Source: Methanosarcina sp.
Lineage (GTDB): Archaea > Halobacteriota > Methanosarcinia > Methanosarcinales > Methanosarcinaceae
DNA length: 64,000 nt
Assembly: GCF_028693135.1 (NCBI RefSeq)
Contig: NZ_JAQUVZ010000001.1
Span: 124,001 to 188,000, forward strand
Reading direction: 5' to 3'
In this document: positions 9,089 to 18,388 of the stretch, piece after piece
Numbering within the stretch: position 1 is the stretch's first letter
Layout: every line of letters starts with the position of its first letter
The notes under the pieces: model-generated
Seen by the model: only the letters and a program-made list of their open reading frames with translations
Database searches by the model: none
What the model was told of the DNA's origin: nothing
Program-made: the position numbers and the translations under genes

Positions 9089-10684
9089 TCAACGAGCAAG
9101 TCCTACTTTTTCATTCTTTTTCTTTTCAACCTGCATATCAAAGAGCATTCCGAAAAGGAGCATCTGAAGTCCAGCCCCCAGTACGAGGAAACAAAGCAGT
9201 GGGTAATAGGATGGTAGCGGGTTTTGAAGCAGGATCTGGAAAAGTCCCCAGAGACCAAAGATAACACTCACAGGTAGGGAAAGCATCCCAAGGAAATAGA
9301 ACAGAACCAGAGGATGGAAATCCAGAACTGTATATTTGATCCTTAGCCTCCAGAGGAAACCCCTGAAAAGCATGGGTGAAATCTTACGGATATACTTGCT
9401 GTACCTTATGGATGACTTCTCTCTGCCGTAACGGGCAGGGATTACTACGTCCATGACCCTCATACCAAAGGCGTTAAGCTTGATCAGCAGGTCATTACAG
9501 TAGCCGTAATAAGGATAAACGGAGTCCAGATCAATAACTTCAAGGGCCTGCCTGGAAATGGCTGTATATCCGTTCTGGGGGTCCATGATCTGCCAGTATC
9601 CACTCCCGATTTTAGTAAGAAAACTCAGCAAAAGGTTTCCAAAAGCCCTCCACTTGCTCATCCCTGTCATGAAATTGTCGGAGAGAAGCCGGTTACCCTT
9701 TGTATAGTCAGCCCATCCCTCGATAATCGGAAAGATCAATCTCGGAAGTTGGGCAGGGTCCATCTGGTTATCCCCGGCCATAACTGCTACAATATCCATT
9801 TCATCTTTTAGAGCAAGCTTGTACCCGTTAATTATCCCTGCCCCGACGCCTTTGTTTACTTCGTGGCGCAGATAAACGATTCTAGGATCTCCGAACTTTT
9901 TTATAATTTCTCCAGTCCGGTCAGTACTACAGTCATCGATAACATAGATCCGATCCACATACTCTGGAATCCCTCTCAGGGTTTCGCCTATAAGCAGTTC
10001 TTCATTATAAGCAGGTACTACAACTCCTATACGGGTGCTCTCAAGCTTCCGAAATGCAGGATCAACATCAAAGCTCAGGTAGTTAACCTTAAGTTTTTGG
10101 GTTTTCGCAGCAGAAAGCAGGGATTTCAAAGACATATGCTCTTTGCCTGAGCTAATATTCTGAAGCGATCTTGAGGTCACGGAAAGAAAGCCTATTTTTT
10201 CTTTGAAGGTGTTTTTCCCGTTCAGAAGCATGACTGTCTCCTGTTCGCAGGAAACCCGGCAGGGCCAGGAACCTACCGACAGGTCAAAGCCCTGCCTGAG
10301 CGGCTCGAGAACATGAGACAGCAGATCTATATCCTGCATGCAATCAGGATAGATAAGAACCACAAGCTCTGAATCAAGGGACGCCCTGTAAAGGACTTTG
10401 AGCAATGCTTCCTCTCCTCCAGCCAGGGGAACGACTCTTGCCCCCCCCAGAGCTGCCACTTCCATAGTTCGGTCAGTAGAACCTTTGTCAAGCACAAGTA
10501 CTCGGTCTGCATAGCTTGCCGCAAGCAGAACCTTGCTGCCTATGGAGGCCTCCTCGTTTTGAGCTGGAATCAAGACAGTAAACTCATGCCTGGGTGACCT
10601 ATCGGAAAGTTGAGACGGCGATGAAACCATACTGATTGGGTCGGAAATTAGAGAATTAAAACAAAGTGTAAGGGCTGAATACAA
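9089..10684 (-). CDS. Double-domain family 2 glycosyltransferase, membrane-anchored
   Basis: A 531-residue protein with two GT2 folds in tandem. The N-terminal fold (about 33-215) keeps VLIPAQNEEASIG but the nucleotide-binding region is degenerate (LDKGSTDRT, IYPDCMQD), so it may be non-catalytic. The C-terminal fold (about 218-440) is complete: VVPAYNEELLIGE, VIDDCSTDRTGEI, AGDNQMDP and QNGYTAISRQAL, as in dolichyl-phosphate sugar transferases. Two or three hydrophobic segments close the protein (about 455-520). It probably loads a sugar onto a polyprenyl carrier or extends a lipid-linked glycan at the inner membrane face. The TTG at 10684 follows GTGGAGAGGG and is the best start; an ATG at 10630 lacks a ribosome site. 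A TATA-like TTTATACATA lies upstream, near 10730-10745. Confidence 0.8.
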   Translation of the reverse strand: MYSALTLCFNSLISDPISMVSSPSQLSDRSPRHEFTVLIPAQNEEASIGSKVLLAASYADRVLVLDKGSTDRTMEVAALGGARVVPLAGGEEALLKVLYRASLDSELVVLIYPDCMQDIDLLSHVLEPLRQGFDLSVGSWPCRVSCEQETVMLLNGKNTFKEKIGFLSVTSRSLQNISSGKEHMSLKSLLSAAKTQKLKVNYLSFDVDPAFRKLESTRIGVVVPAYNEELLIGETLRGIPEYVDRIYVIDDCSTDRTGEIIKKFGDPRIVYLRHEVNKGVGAGIINGYKLALKDEMDIVAVMAGDNQMDPAQLPRLIFPIIEGWADYTKGNRLLSDNFMTGMSKWRAFGNLLLSFLTKIGSGYWQIMDPQNGYTAISRQALEVIDLDSVYPYYGYCNDLLIKLNAFGMRVMDVVIPARYGREKSSIRYSKYIRKISPMLFRGFLWRLRIKYTVLDFHPLVLFYFLGMLSLPVSVIFGLWGLFQILLQNPLPSYYPLLCFLVLGAGLQMLLFGMLFDMQVEKKKNEKVGLAR

Positions 10685-11755
10685 ACCCTCTCCACCCCCT
10701 ATGAATATGTGTTATACTATAACCCCCGGTATATGTATAAATGCAAAAATATTAAAGGATATCATTCAAAAGATAATTGGATGGAAATATATATAAAGTT
10801 AACATCTGACTGAAAATAATCTGTTAAAATATTAATAACTTAAAGTAACAATTCCTTTGTTGAAAAGAGAGTTACTGGTATATACCCCAGGTTTGACAAC
10901 TTTTAATAACTAATACAGTAGATTTCCACAAAAAGCATTGTAGCGGCGTAATGTTGTCAGAAAAAAGAAAAATATCAAAAATTAAGAAACACAAAATATA
11001 AATTTGGAGTATAGAAAAAAAACAGAATCAATAAGCTTTGTGTGTTATACTCGATGATATACATTATCCTGTGGGATTAGAAATATAAGTTTACACTCAA
11101 ACAGCAAATGAAAACCCCGTTCAGTTTTTCAAAAATTTGCATATGCTACTCAAGAGATAATTAGTATGAAGGCACCACGGCCTGGAAAAAAACTATATAA
11201 AAATTAGTTAAAATTCAAGATAATAAACCTTGTTGTATACCCTTACCCATTTACATTTCATAGCATAACTCTCAGGGACCGATAAATGGAAGAATTTAAC
11301 CGACCTGCGCGAGTAGATAAGAAAAAAAATACCATAAAAGACAATAGTACATTGTGAAAAATGATATGGTTATTGCCGGAAGAAAATATGGAGCAAAATA
11401 AACGTTGGAAAAGCCCCTTAAATTTAAGCAGTAGCCATTAAGGAAAATAATACATCCACATAGAGCTTATTTATGCTTCCGGCAATAAGGAAAGAAGAGA
11501 TCTGCAGGAACATAAAATTAAGTGGTAAAAAAGCACACCTGTATAGCCATGATCTAAAAGAGCATAAAGAAGTTCATTGGGTTTTTTATTTAAGAGGGAT
11601 TTTAAGTAAAATATAAAAATGGGCAACATCGCGCAAAAAATAAGACAGCTAAGTTCAATATATTCACGTAGTCAGAGTATACTGACAAAAAATATTGAGG
11701 TAAGGCTAAAACTTATATTCTAATAATATTTAGTAACTTAGAGGGAGACGACATA
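10685..11755. other. Long AT-rich spacer without a clear gene
   Basis: About 1.1 kb with stop codons in all frames. It holds the promoter region of the 9089 gene and a 13-bp inverted repeat (listed separately). The rest is plain AT-rich DNA. Confidence 0.5.
11370..11488. repeat. 119-bp segment bounded by 13-bp perfect inverted repeats
   Basis: TTATTGCCGGAAG at 11370-11382 is exactly reversed as CTTCCGGCAATAA at 11476-11488, with 93 bases between them. It could be a MITE remnant or a long RNA hairpin. The flanking bases show no convincing target duplication. Confidence 0.6.
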
Positions 11756-11863
11756 ATGAGGAAGACATATGCCGTCAATTGGGGAAAAAAGAGTTTGAGA
11801 TTTAACTTACCTGTATTCTGGAAGGCTTTCATACAAGGAACAATATGGAAAAAAACGAATTGA
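11756..11863 (+). CDS. Small ORF or truncated gene (35 residues)
   Basis: The ATG at 11756 follows a good ribosome site (GAGGGAG, 11741-11747) and encodes a basic, aromatic peptide beginning MRKTYAVNWGKKSLRFNLP, ending at TGA 11861. In another frame just downstream the reading continues with a plausible coding stretch (QYELEVFLYRN, ending near 11918). The frame may therefore be the start of a frameshifted, decayed gene. I recognise no family. Confidence 0.4.
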   Translation: MRKTYAVNWGKKSLRFNLPVFWKAFIQGTIWKKTN

Positions 11864-12276
11864 AACCGATCTGAAAAAGCAGTACGAACTCGAGGTCTTT
11901 CTTTACAGGAATTGATTTTTTGAGAATCTGTGTCAAATAATCCTGCCTTTTTTGCAGGAGATTAGACAAATCGAGATAATATAGAGAAGTCTAATCCTGC
12001 GGTCCTGAAGTTAAAAGCGATCGTTGACTCAGAAGCCTAGATCTGCAACTGGTGAAAAAAAGAATCCGGCAGTTAAGGACAATGCTGGGATTTAAGAAAA
12101 GGTAAAAGAGAGAAATTAAAAAAAGAAAGGAGTTAGGAGAGAAAAACAGCTAGTAAGGCTTTAAAAAAAAAGGTAAAAAATAACAGCCTGATAAAAGAAC
12201 AGTTTGGACTTATAAAAGAAAAAGACTTTGTTGGGAAACTATATAATACTAAAGAAAGTTATTATGTAGGGGTCAT
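11864..12276. other. Spacer upstream of the GT-C gene
   Basis: It contains a small CCTGC/GCAGG hairpin near 11942-11958 and A-rich DNA. A TATA-like ACTATATAAT lies at 12238-12247. The expected transcription start, about 25 bases on, falls only a few bases before the ATG at 12277, so the leader may be very short. Confidence 0.45.
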
Positions 12277-14214
12277 ATGGAATCTGTAAAAGGGCATAAA
12301 GAGAGATTTACTAGAAATCTTGACATGATTCTCAGTGTTATGGGATTCAATTTAGGTGTGTTTATTGTTTCTTTGTATTACCTGATCAATTTAAAACAGG
12401 CGGACATAGGAATTACTGTGCTTTCTGCTTGCTCAATCTATTACATATTTAGAAAAAAATTTAAAAGTGAAGCGCCCATTTCCTCAGAAAAAGACAGGTT
12501 AAAGAATGTACTCAACCTTTCCTTTTATTTTGTATTCCTGATAAGTGTGCTCATATATAGCATGAACATGTATTACAGGCCGATATCTTATTTTATACTG
12601 ATATGCATACTCGCAGGGATCATTGCTTCGGAAATCCTGTATGTAAGAGAAGGAGACAGGGTAACCTCAATACTACTGCAGATATTCCTTCTTTCAATCC
12701 TTATAAGAGCCGGAATCTATTATAATTTCCCAAGCCTCATGGGCTATGACGCTTACTTTCATGCAGGCATGGCAAAAATGATTACTGAGACGGGGGTCAT
12801 TCCTCCGATAGATATTAGCAGTAAATATTTATATTATCCTCTTGCTCACATTTTCATCTCGATAACCCAGCTTATGGGTGGACTGGATGTCAAAGACGGA
12901 ATTTTTTATTCTATAGGATTTGCCAATATTTTCATCACTGCAGGGATTTACCTTATAGGAAAAAAACTCGAAGGCCCTCAGATGGGCTTGCTTGCAGCTT
13001 TATTGATAAATTTGAATAATCACAATATTGTCAGCGGGATTACAAATATAACCCCGGGGTCCCTGGTTCTTTGCTATTTTATAATTATCCTCTATGTAAT
13101 ATTTAGCGAAAAGCCGAGCCTGGTGATGACAGGACTTGTTCTCATGACTACGGTTCTGATGGTGCTGACCCACCAGTTAACTACTTTTGTGGTTTTTCTT
13201 GCTTTAGTTTCAATTTTAGTAGGGAAATACCTGCACAACTTCCTGTATGAGAGTTTACCCTCTGCAGCAGCCGGTTTTAATTATATCCTCTTTTTTGTGA
13301 TTTGCCTGCAAACCTACTGGATGTTTACATATGTCACTCCAGAGACCTCCTTTTTTGAGATGATCGTCAAACCTCTTATGGAAGTACTTCAGATTGGATC
13401 CAGCTACTCAAGTGAAGAGCTTATCGCGGGGGCTACAGCCAATCAGGACTCACTGGAAGTACTGCTTCTTCACATAAGCTACCTTGCCCTGCCGTTCTTC
13501 GCAATAGGAGGAGTTCTTGCATGGTTTTCCCGCAGGGACGCCAAAAAAATAGATAAGTTCTCAATTGCTCTGGTAGTTGTAATTCTGTATAGTTTTGCTT
13601 ATGGAATTCCTTTAATGGGCATGAGAAATTTCCTTACAAGCAGGTGGTTCCCGCTAATAGCAGTGTTTCTGGTACTGGTAGCTGCCTCATACATATTGAA
13701 GTTAACAAGCCTGTTTAACTCTAAAAAGGCAAAAATTTCTACAATTTTTATCATAATGTTATTCTTCTCATTTGTAATGGTTACCACACCGGGTATTAAT
13801 AAAGACAATCCACTTGTAGGAAAAGAGACAACCGTAAGAAACCAGTTCAAGAACATTGAAATCCAGGCTGTGGAAACATTATCTACAGTGCACTCAGGAA
13901 ACATTCTGATGGATTCTCCCTACGACAGCTGTCTTTTTTACAGGGATCAGGGATATGATACAAGTAACGCAACATACTTCAATACAAACCAGATCGAAAC
14001 GAGAGAAATAAGTGGCGATGGTATGGTATTGTTGAGAAAATCAACCCTGGGGGAACCAATATCCATAAATGACCCGAACAGATTCGGGGTAAGCATAATC
14101 CAGCCATTGCCAGCAGAGTTCTTCAACAGCTTCGAGGCTCCGGAATATGCACTGGTATATGACAATGCAGAAGTATTTGCTTACCTTAAAGAAAAAAAGG
14201 AAGCAAAAAAATAA
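12277..14214 (+). CDS. GT-C-like polytopic membrane glycosyltransferase
   Basis: A 645-residue protein with roughly 12-13 hydrophobic segments up to about residue 505, followed by a soluble C-terminal part of about 140 residues. The first large loop carries GYDAYFHAGMAK followed by YYPLAHIF, the acidic-residue-plus-histidine loop typical of lipid-sugar-dependent GT-C enzymes (PMT/oligosaccharyltransferase type). It probably moves a sugar or glycan from a polyprenyl carrier to an acceptor outside the membrane, or polymerises exported units. The ATG at 12277 follows TAGGGGT. The flippase at 14307 lies 92 bases downstream in the same direction, consistent with export and assembly of one glycan. 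It resembles the 37197 gene in plan. Confidence 0.75.
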   Translation: MESVKGHKERFTRNLDMILSVMGFNLGVFIVSLYYLINLKQADIGITVLSACSIYYIFRKKFKSEAPISSEKDRLKNVLNLSFYFVFLISVLIYSMNMYYRPISYFILICILAGIIASEILYVREGDRVTSILLQIFLLSILIRAGIYYNFPSLMGYDAYFHAGMAKMITETGVIPPIDISSKYLYYPLAHIFISITQLMGGLDVKDGIFYSIGFANIFITAGIYLIGKKLEGPQMGLLAALLINLNNHNIVSGITNITPGSLVLCYFIIILYVIFSEKPSLVMTGLVLMTTVLMVLTHQLTTFVVFLALVSILVGKYLHNFLYESLPSAAAGFNYILFFVICLQTYWMFTYVTPETSFFEMIVKPLMEVLQIGSSYSSEELIAGATANQDSLEVLLLHISYLALPFFAIGGVLAWFSRRDAKKIDKFSIALVVVILYSFAYGIPLMGMRNFLTSRWFPLIAVFLVLVAASYILKLTSLFNSKKAKISTIFIIMLFFSFVMVTTPGINKDNPLVGKETTVRNQFKNIEIQAVETLSTVHSGNILMDSPYDSCLFYRDQGYDTSNATYFNTNQIETREISGDGMVLLRKSTLGEPISINDPNRFGVSIIQPLPAEFFNSFEAPEYALVYDNAEVFAYLKEKKEAKK

Positions 14215-14306
14215 AACTTCATTGGAAACTATTATATAAATCACCTGAGTGAAAGCCCCTATTTACGGCAAAAACTGGATTAATATATTTAATAGTTGGA
14301 ACCCCC

Positions 14307-15767
14307 ATGTCAAACTTTATCACAAACGTACTAAAGCTTATATCCGGAAGTGTTACTGCACAGGTTCTGAGTATACTTCTCATACCCATAATCACAAGAA
14401 TTTATAATCCAGATGATTTTGGGATTTTTCAGCTTTTTATGTCAATCTCAGGCATACTTGTAATTGTTTCTACATTTTCGTATCAATTTGCAATAATGCT
14501 ACCAAAGACAGAGGAAGATGCTGCAAATATCACCGCCGTGTGTGCTGTACTGGTAACTTTTACATCTTTAATAACAGGCGTATTGATTTTGCTTCTTCCA
14601 GATAATGTTGATCATATTTTCAATACTCCAGGGATTTCAAGGTATTTGCCCCTCATTCCACTAATAATATTCCTTAACGGTATGTTTTTTGTGCAAAATT
14701 ACTGGCTTTCAAGAAAAACCCGTTTTGGGGTAATTGCAGGGTCCAGAGTCTCAAACACCTTAACATCAAAGGCATTTCAAATAGGACTTGCGAAATGGAG
14801 TGTTACCCCATTCGGCCTGGTAGGAGGATTCATTGCAGGATATATATTTGCAGACATTGTAATGCTCAGGGGCATAAAAAAAGATATTCAAGTTTTCAAA
14901 AAAATATCAATAAAAAGAATGAAAGAAATGGCCATTCAGTACAAAAAATTCCCATTATTCAGTTCCTGGTCGGCGATCGCAAACACTATTTCTCCACAGG
15001 TCCCTGCTTTTTTACTTGCATACTTTTACAGTACATCAGTTGTAGGATATTTTTCACTTGCAAATCAGGTTGTAAACATGCCTATGGGAATCATTGGCAG
15101 CGCTATAGGACAGGTCTTTTTCCAAAAAGTAAGTGAGGTTAAGAATGGGAATGGAACAGGAGACCTGAAGGTCATAGTTGAGGAAGTTTATAAAAAACTC
15201 ATCTCAATAGGAATCTTCCCTATGATACTCCTGATACTTATCGGAGAGCAAATCTTCACATTTGCTTTCGGGGAAGGCTGGCACATTTCAGGTACATATG
15301 TAAAAATCCTTGTGCCATGGATGTTCTTAGTCTTTCTTTCTTCGCCTATCTCAACCCTATATAATGTATTTGAGAAACAGACCGTCTGGCTTATCTTCAG
15401 TATAACTTTACTGGGCTCAAGAGTAGTAGCCCTGGTCATCGGGGGAACTTATGGAAGCCCGGAGTTTGCTCTTGCCCTGTATAGCTTTACAGGAATTGTG
15501 TTCTGGCTCTGGAACAATGCATACCTACTGGGTCTTGCTGGAATTAGCAAGAGAAACAGCATAGAAATTCTTATAAAATATACAATAATAGGTTTCGTCG
15601 TTTCTATCCCATTAATTCTGATAAAATTAATTTCTACAAACTTTTACATAATAATATTTGCAGCCGTGGTCATGACGGTTATCTATTATGCAATAACCCT
15701 TCATGAAGATCCGATGTTCAAAAAAATGTTCTCAACTTTTATGGTAAAAGTAAGAAATAGGAACTGA
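14307..15767 (+). CDS. Polysaccharide unit flippase (MOP/Wzx-like), first of three
   Basis: A 486-residue protein with about 12-14 membrane helices. The N-terminus (ITNVLKLISGSVTAQVLSIL, then PIITRIYNPDDFG and FSYQFAIMLPKTEEDA) is the signature of bacterial and archaeal O-unit flippases. It should turn lipid-linked oligosaccharides across the membrane. It is closest in this window to the 53533 protein (RLYGPEDFGVWALYMS, RYEFSIMLPESDEEA) and more distant from the 27985 protein. It lies 92 bases after the GT-C gene, so the two probably form a unit. It ends before a strong terminator at 15917. The ATG at 14307 aligns with the family start. Confidence 0.88.
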   Translation: MSNFITNVLKLISGSVTAQVLSILLIPIITRIYNPDDFGIFQLFMSISGILVIVSTFSYQFAIMLPKTEEDAANITAVCAVLVTFTSLITGVLILLLPDNVDHIFNTPGISRYLPLIPLIIFLNGMFFVQNYWLSRKTRFGVIAGSRVSNTLTSKAFQIGLAKWSVTPFGLVGGFIAGYIFADIVMLRGIKKDIQVFKKISIKRMKEMAIQYKKFPLFSSWSAIANTISPQVPAFLLAYFYSTSVVGYFSLANQVVNMPMGIIGSAIGQVFFQKVSEVKNGNGTGDLKVIVEEVYKKLISIGIFPMILLILIGEQIFTFAFGEGWHISGTYVKILVPWMFLVFLSSPISTLYNVFEKQTVWLIFSITLLGSRVVALVIGGTYGSPEFALALYSFTGIVFWLWNNAYLLGLAGISKRNSIEILIKYTIIGFVVSIPLILIKLISTNFYIIIFAAVVMTVIYYAITLHEDPMFKKMFSTFMVKVRNRN

Positions 15768-15916
15768 AAGGAAGAAGTGAACCTGCTTATCGGAAAACAA
15801 AATCCAGTAGAAGTTAACCGCCTTAAAAGCCTCTACCAGAACTTTAGAGAAAAGAATAATTTTCATAAGCCTGCAAGAACAGGGGGTAGAGATTTCTGTA
15901 AAAAAGTAATTAAATT

Positions 15917-15952
15917 CCGATTTCGGGAAAAGATCCCGATTTCGGCTTTTTT
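15917..15952 (+). terminator. Intrinsic terminator after the flippase gene
   Basis: An interrupted stem pairs CCGA (15917-15920) and TCGGGA (15923-15928) with TCCCGA (15934-15939) and TCGG (15942-15945), with loop AAAGA, followed by CTTTTTT. The stem plus T-run supports termination on the plus strand. A 101-bp stretch behind it includes a short direct repeat GAAATTATTCCTTTCAGTAA (near 15975 and 15995). Confidence 0.75.
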
Positions 15953-16036
15953 AACTGACCCCGGTTTTCGGGAAGAAATTATTCCTTTCAGTAAGAAATT
16001 ATTCCTTTCAGTAAGAAAGTATTCCTGTTTCTTCCA

Positions 16037-17044
16037 TTATTCAGTATCTTCATGCGTAATTTGGTATAAAGTTCTCATAAGGGAATACTTTTTGCTGCGC
16101 AGGGTTACTGTATAGTAAGGGACAAGTTCCGGGGAAAACCCCATGATGAAATCCGTAAATCTTGGAATATTTGCTGCCATTACGTTCATATATTCAAAAT
16201 TTCTGGACTTCAGGTCAAGAAACTCATTGTAATACAGAAGTGCATTGGGACCCATTCGACCAAATTCAGGATTCAGAGCTGAGGTCCAGGTAACCGTGCA
16301 TTTCTTACCATAAAGGTTCAGATGAGCTGCAACGGCTTCTCCTTCAGGGGTTTCTGAGACAAACATGTACCCAATGTCTTTCTCCTGGATCAATTTGAAT
16401 ACCCTTTCAAAAAATTCCCTTGGCAGAGGAGGTTCAAGGTGCTGTTTCTCATAGACCAGGGAAAGCAAGCTGTAATAGGTTTCAGGGTCATTTGAGATTC
16501 TCGTTTTGAGTCCTGCCTCGTCTGCACTTTTAAGTTCCCTCCGGATTTTCCTTGAGATATTGCCATCTACGTTTTCTTTAAGGTTCAAATGATGCGTATA
16601 GCGCACACTGGAATCCCATCCTTTCCAGGTAAAAGGCCTTACATCCTCAAATCCAGGGGAAAGCGTGAGATGAAGGCTATCGAATCCCTGCTTGCAAAGG
16701 AATTCAATAAGAGCATCAAGAATTTCGTGAGTTTCCTGAATGCGTTTGCTAGCTTTAGAGCTGGCTCCCTCTTTTACAAGGGGCCCGCAATAATCAGTCA
16801 TATTACAGGTTGAAGTCCCTATTTTCAGCATACCTTTAATGTTCTTAATGAAAAGGGGGCATCCACCCACAAGCTCACCATTTCTGAAACAACCATAAAT
16901 CTTTAAGTTTCTTGAAAGGACATCCCTGCAGATTCCCAACCAGTCACTTGTGTGAAAGAGCGTACCAGGTTGAGCTTTTTCGACAAGCAGATCCCATTCT
17001 TTGTATTCAGACGGCATTAATTCTCTGACTTCAATTTCATCCAT
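16037..17044 (-). CDS. FemAB/GNAT-like acyl or aminoacyl transferase
   Basis: A 335-residue protein of the FemAB-like acetyltransferase group. Visible family features are an early LFHTSDWL segment, then NGELVGGCPLF, the phrase ISRKIRRELKSADEAGLKTR, and a late GNAT-like block (EAVAAHLNLYGKKCTVTWTS, GPNALLYYNEFLDLKSRNFEYMN). In bacteria such proteins add amino acids to peptidoglycan precursors. Archaea of this type lack peptidoglycan, so here it more likely aminoacylates or acylates a sugar of the surface polymer. The ATG at 17044 follows ATGGGGCTT and is preferred over 17056. It is last in the minus-strand operon that starts with the DUF354 gene. Confidence 0.75.
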   Translation of the reverse strand: MDEIEVRELMPSEYKEWDLLVEKAQPGTLFHTSDWLGICRDVLSRNLKIYGCFRNGELVGGCPLFIKNIKGMLKIGTSTCNMTDYCGPLVKEGASSKASKRIQETHEILDALIEFLCKQGFDSLHLTLSPGFEDVRPFTWKGWDSSVRYTHHLNLKENVDGNISRKIRRELKSADEAGLKTRISNDPETYYSLLSLVYEKQHLEPPLPREFFERVFKLIQEKDIGYMFVSETPEGEAVAAHLNLYGKKCTVTWTSALNPEFGRMGPNALLYYNEFLDLKSRNFEYMNVMAANIPRFTDFIMGFSPELVPYYTVTLRSKKYSLMRTLYQITHEDTE

Positions 17045-17137
17045 TTTAAGCCCCATGTAAAGACAATAATTCTTATTTTAGATAAATTATAATAATTCTC
17101 AGTAAATCTCAATAGTAGGAAGACGGATTCCAGGCTT

Positions 17138-18352
17138 TCAGCCTTTAAGTCCTGATTTGCAGACTCCGTCTACCTGTTTCGCAACACTGTACCAGCTGTA
17201 ATTTTCAGTAACATGACTTAAACCTTTTGAGCCCAGTTTCATCTTCAATTCCTGATTTTCAAGCAGCTTTGAGATCGCTTCTGCCAGAGCTTCCGGGTTT
17301 TCTGGAGGAACGGGAATTCCCCCTCCCGACGCTTCAAGTACATCGACAACCCCGCTAATCGCACTTGCAACGACAGGCTTTCCGCAAGCCATATACTCGT
17401 ATAGTTTCAAAGGGGAGAGCCCTATTTTTGCGTTTCTGGCCAGGATAAAGGGAGCGGCACAGATATCACTTGCATTGATGTACACAGGTACGCGGTCGTA
17501 GGGAACCACGCCTGTGAAAACAAACCTATCTGCAACCCCGAGTTCTCTTGAGAATTTGAGAAGCTCATTTTTCATAACCCCCTCCCCGACAATAAGAAAA
17601 CGACACTCAGGAAATCTGGAAAGTATAGAAGGAGCTGCCTTAACCAGATATTCTACTCCCTGCCAGGGAGCAAGGTTTCCCACAAAACAAATATAAGGGG
17701 TTTCCAGTTCCAGACCAAGCTCTTTCCTGCAGGCATCCTGCTCAAGAGGTTTGAACAGGGAAGTATTTGCTCCGTTGGATACTACAGTTATTTTTTCTCC
17801 TGGAATATTGTAAGAACTCTCAAGGTTCGCTTTTATTCCTGGAGTTACTGCGATTACCTTATCTGAAAACCCAAGAGCTTTTTTTAGAACCAGAATCTTT
17901 AACTTTGCTTTTGCAGAAGAAAAAAACCTGGATAAATTTACCATTTTTCCCTCTCTTAAGGCTTTTTCTTCATTGCACCTGTTTCTAATAAGGTTATTTT
18001 CGTCCTCTGGGATTCCATTTAATTCATACACAAGATTTTTGCACCTGCTTTTGCAAAAGAGCCCGGCAAGAAAGCCGAAATTTGGATTTCTGGTATACAG
18101 TACATCAAAGGTTTCGGAACCGACCAGCCCTCCAGAGCTCCGGAAATAATTGATTGTGAGGGAAAGAAGGCTTCCAGAGCGTATATAATGGCAGCGGATA
18201 TTATCCGGATGCGAGAGATTAGAGCTTTCAGTAGTGAAGATATGAATTTCATTGTCCAGCTTTGCCAGGTTATTTACAAGCTCATGCCTGTGGATAAGCG
18301 AACCATCAGCCAGGTAAAGGGGCCACACTATGTCCAGAAAGAGCATCTTCAT
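17138..18352 (-). CDS. Family 4 glycosyltransferase
   Basis: A 404-residue GT4 (GT-B fold) enzyme. The C-terminal half shows NGANTSLFKP, CFVGNLAPWQGVEYL, FLIVGEGVM, FTGVVPYDRVPVYI, and the donor-binding segment NAKIGLSPLKLYEYMACGKP ending in the glutamate-containing LYEYMACG. It transfers a sugar from a nucleotide donor to a lipid-linked glycan in the cytoplasm. The ATG at 18352 follows AAGGTGAT; an upstream GTG at 18376 is less likely. It sits 36 bases after the GT2 gene in one operon. The 34210 protein is a clear paralogue (NGANTDLFKP, NSKIGLSALKTYEYLACGKP), so both probably use the same type of donor. Confidence 0.85.
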   Translation of the reverse strand: MKMLFLDIVWPLYLADGSLIHRHELVNNLAKLDNEIHIFTTESSNLSHPDNIRCHYIRSGSLLSLTINYFRSSGGLVGSETFDVLYTRNPNFGFLAGLFCKSRCKNLVYELNGIPEDENNLIRNRCNEEKALREGKMVNLSRFFSSAKAKLKILVLKKALGFSDKVIAVTPGIKANLESSYNIPGEKITVVSNGANTSLFKPLEQDACRKELGLELETPYICFVGNLAPWQGVEYLVKAAPSILSRFPECRFLIVGEGVMKNELLKFSRELGVADRFVFTGVVPYDRVPVYINASDICAAPFILARNAKIGLSPLKLYEYMACGKPVVASAISGVVDVLEASGGGIPVPPENPEALAEAISKLLENQELKMKLGSKGLSHVTENYSWYSVAKQVDGVCKSGLKG

Positions 18353-18388
18353 ATTATCACCTTCAATAAGGAACACTTTTAAAAGAAT

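Noticed and set aside
15777-16115. 112-codon plus-strand frame
   Set aside because: It runs through a terminator and into the antisense of the FemAB-like gene, with a low-complexity Phe/Lys composition.
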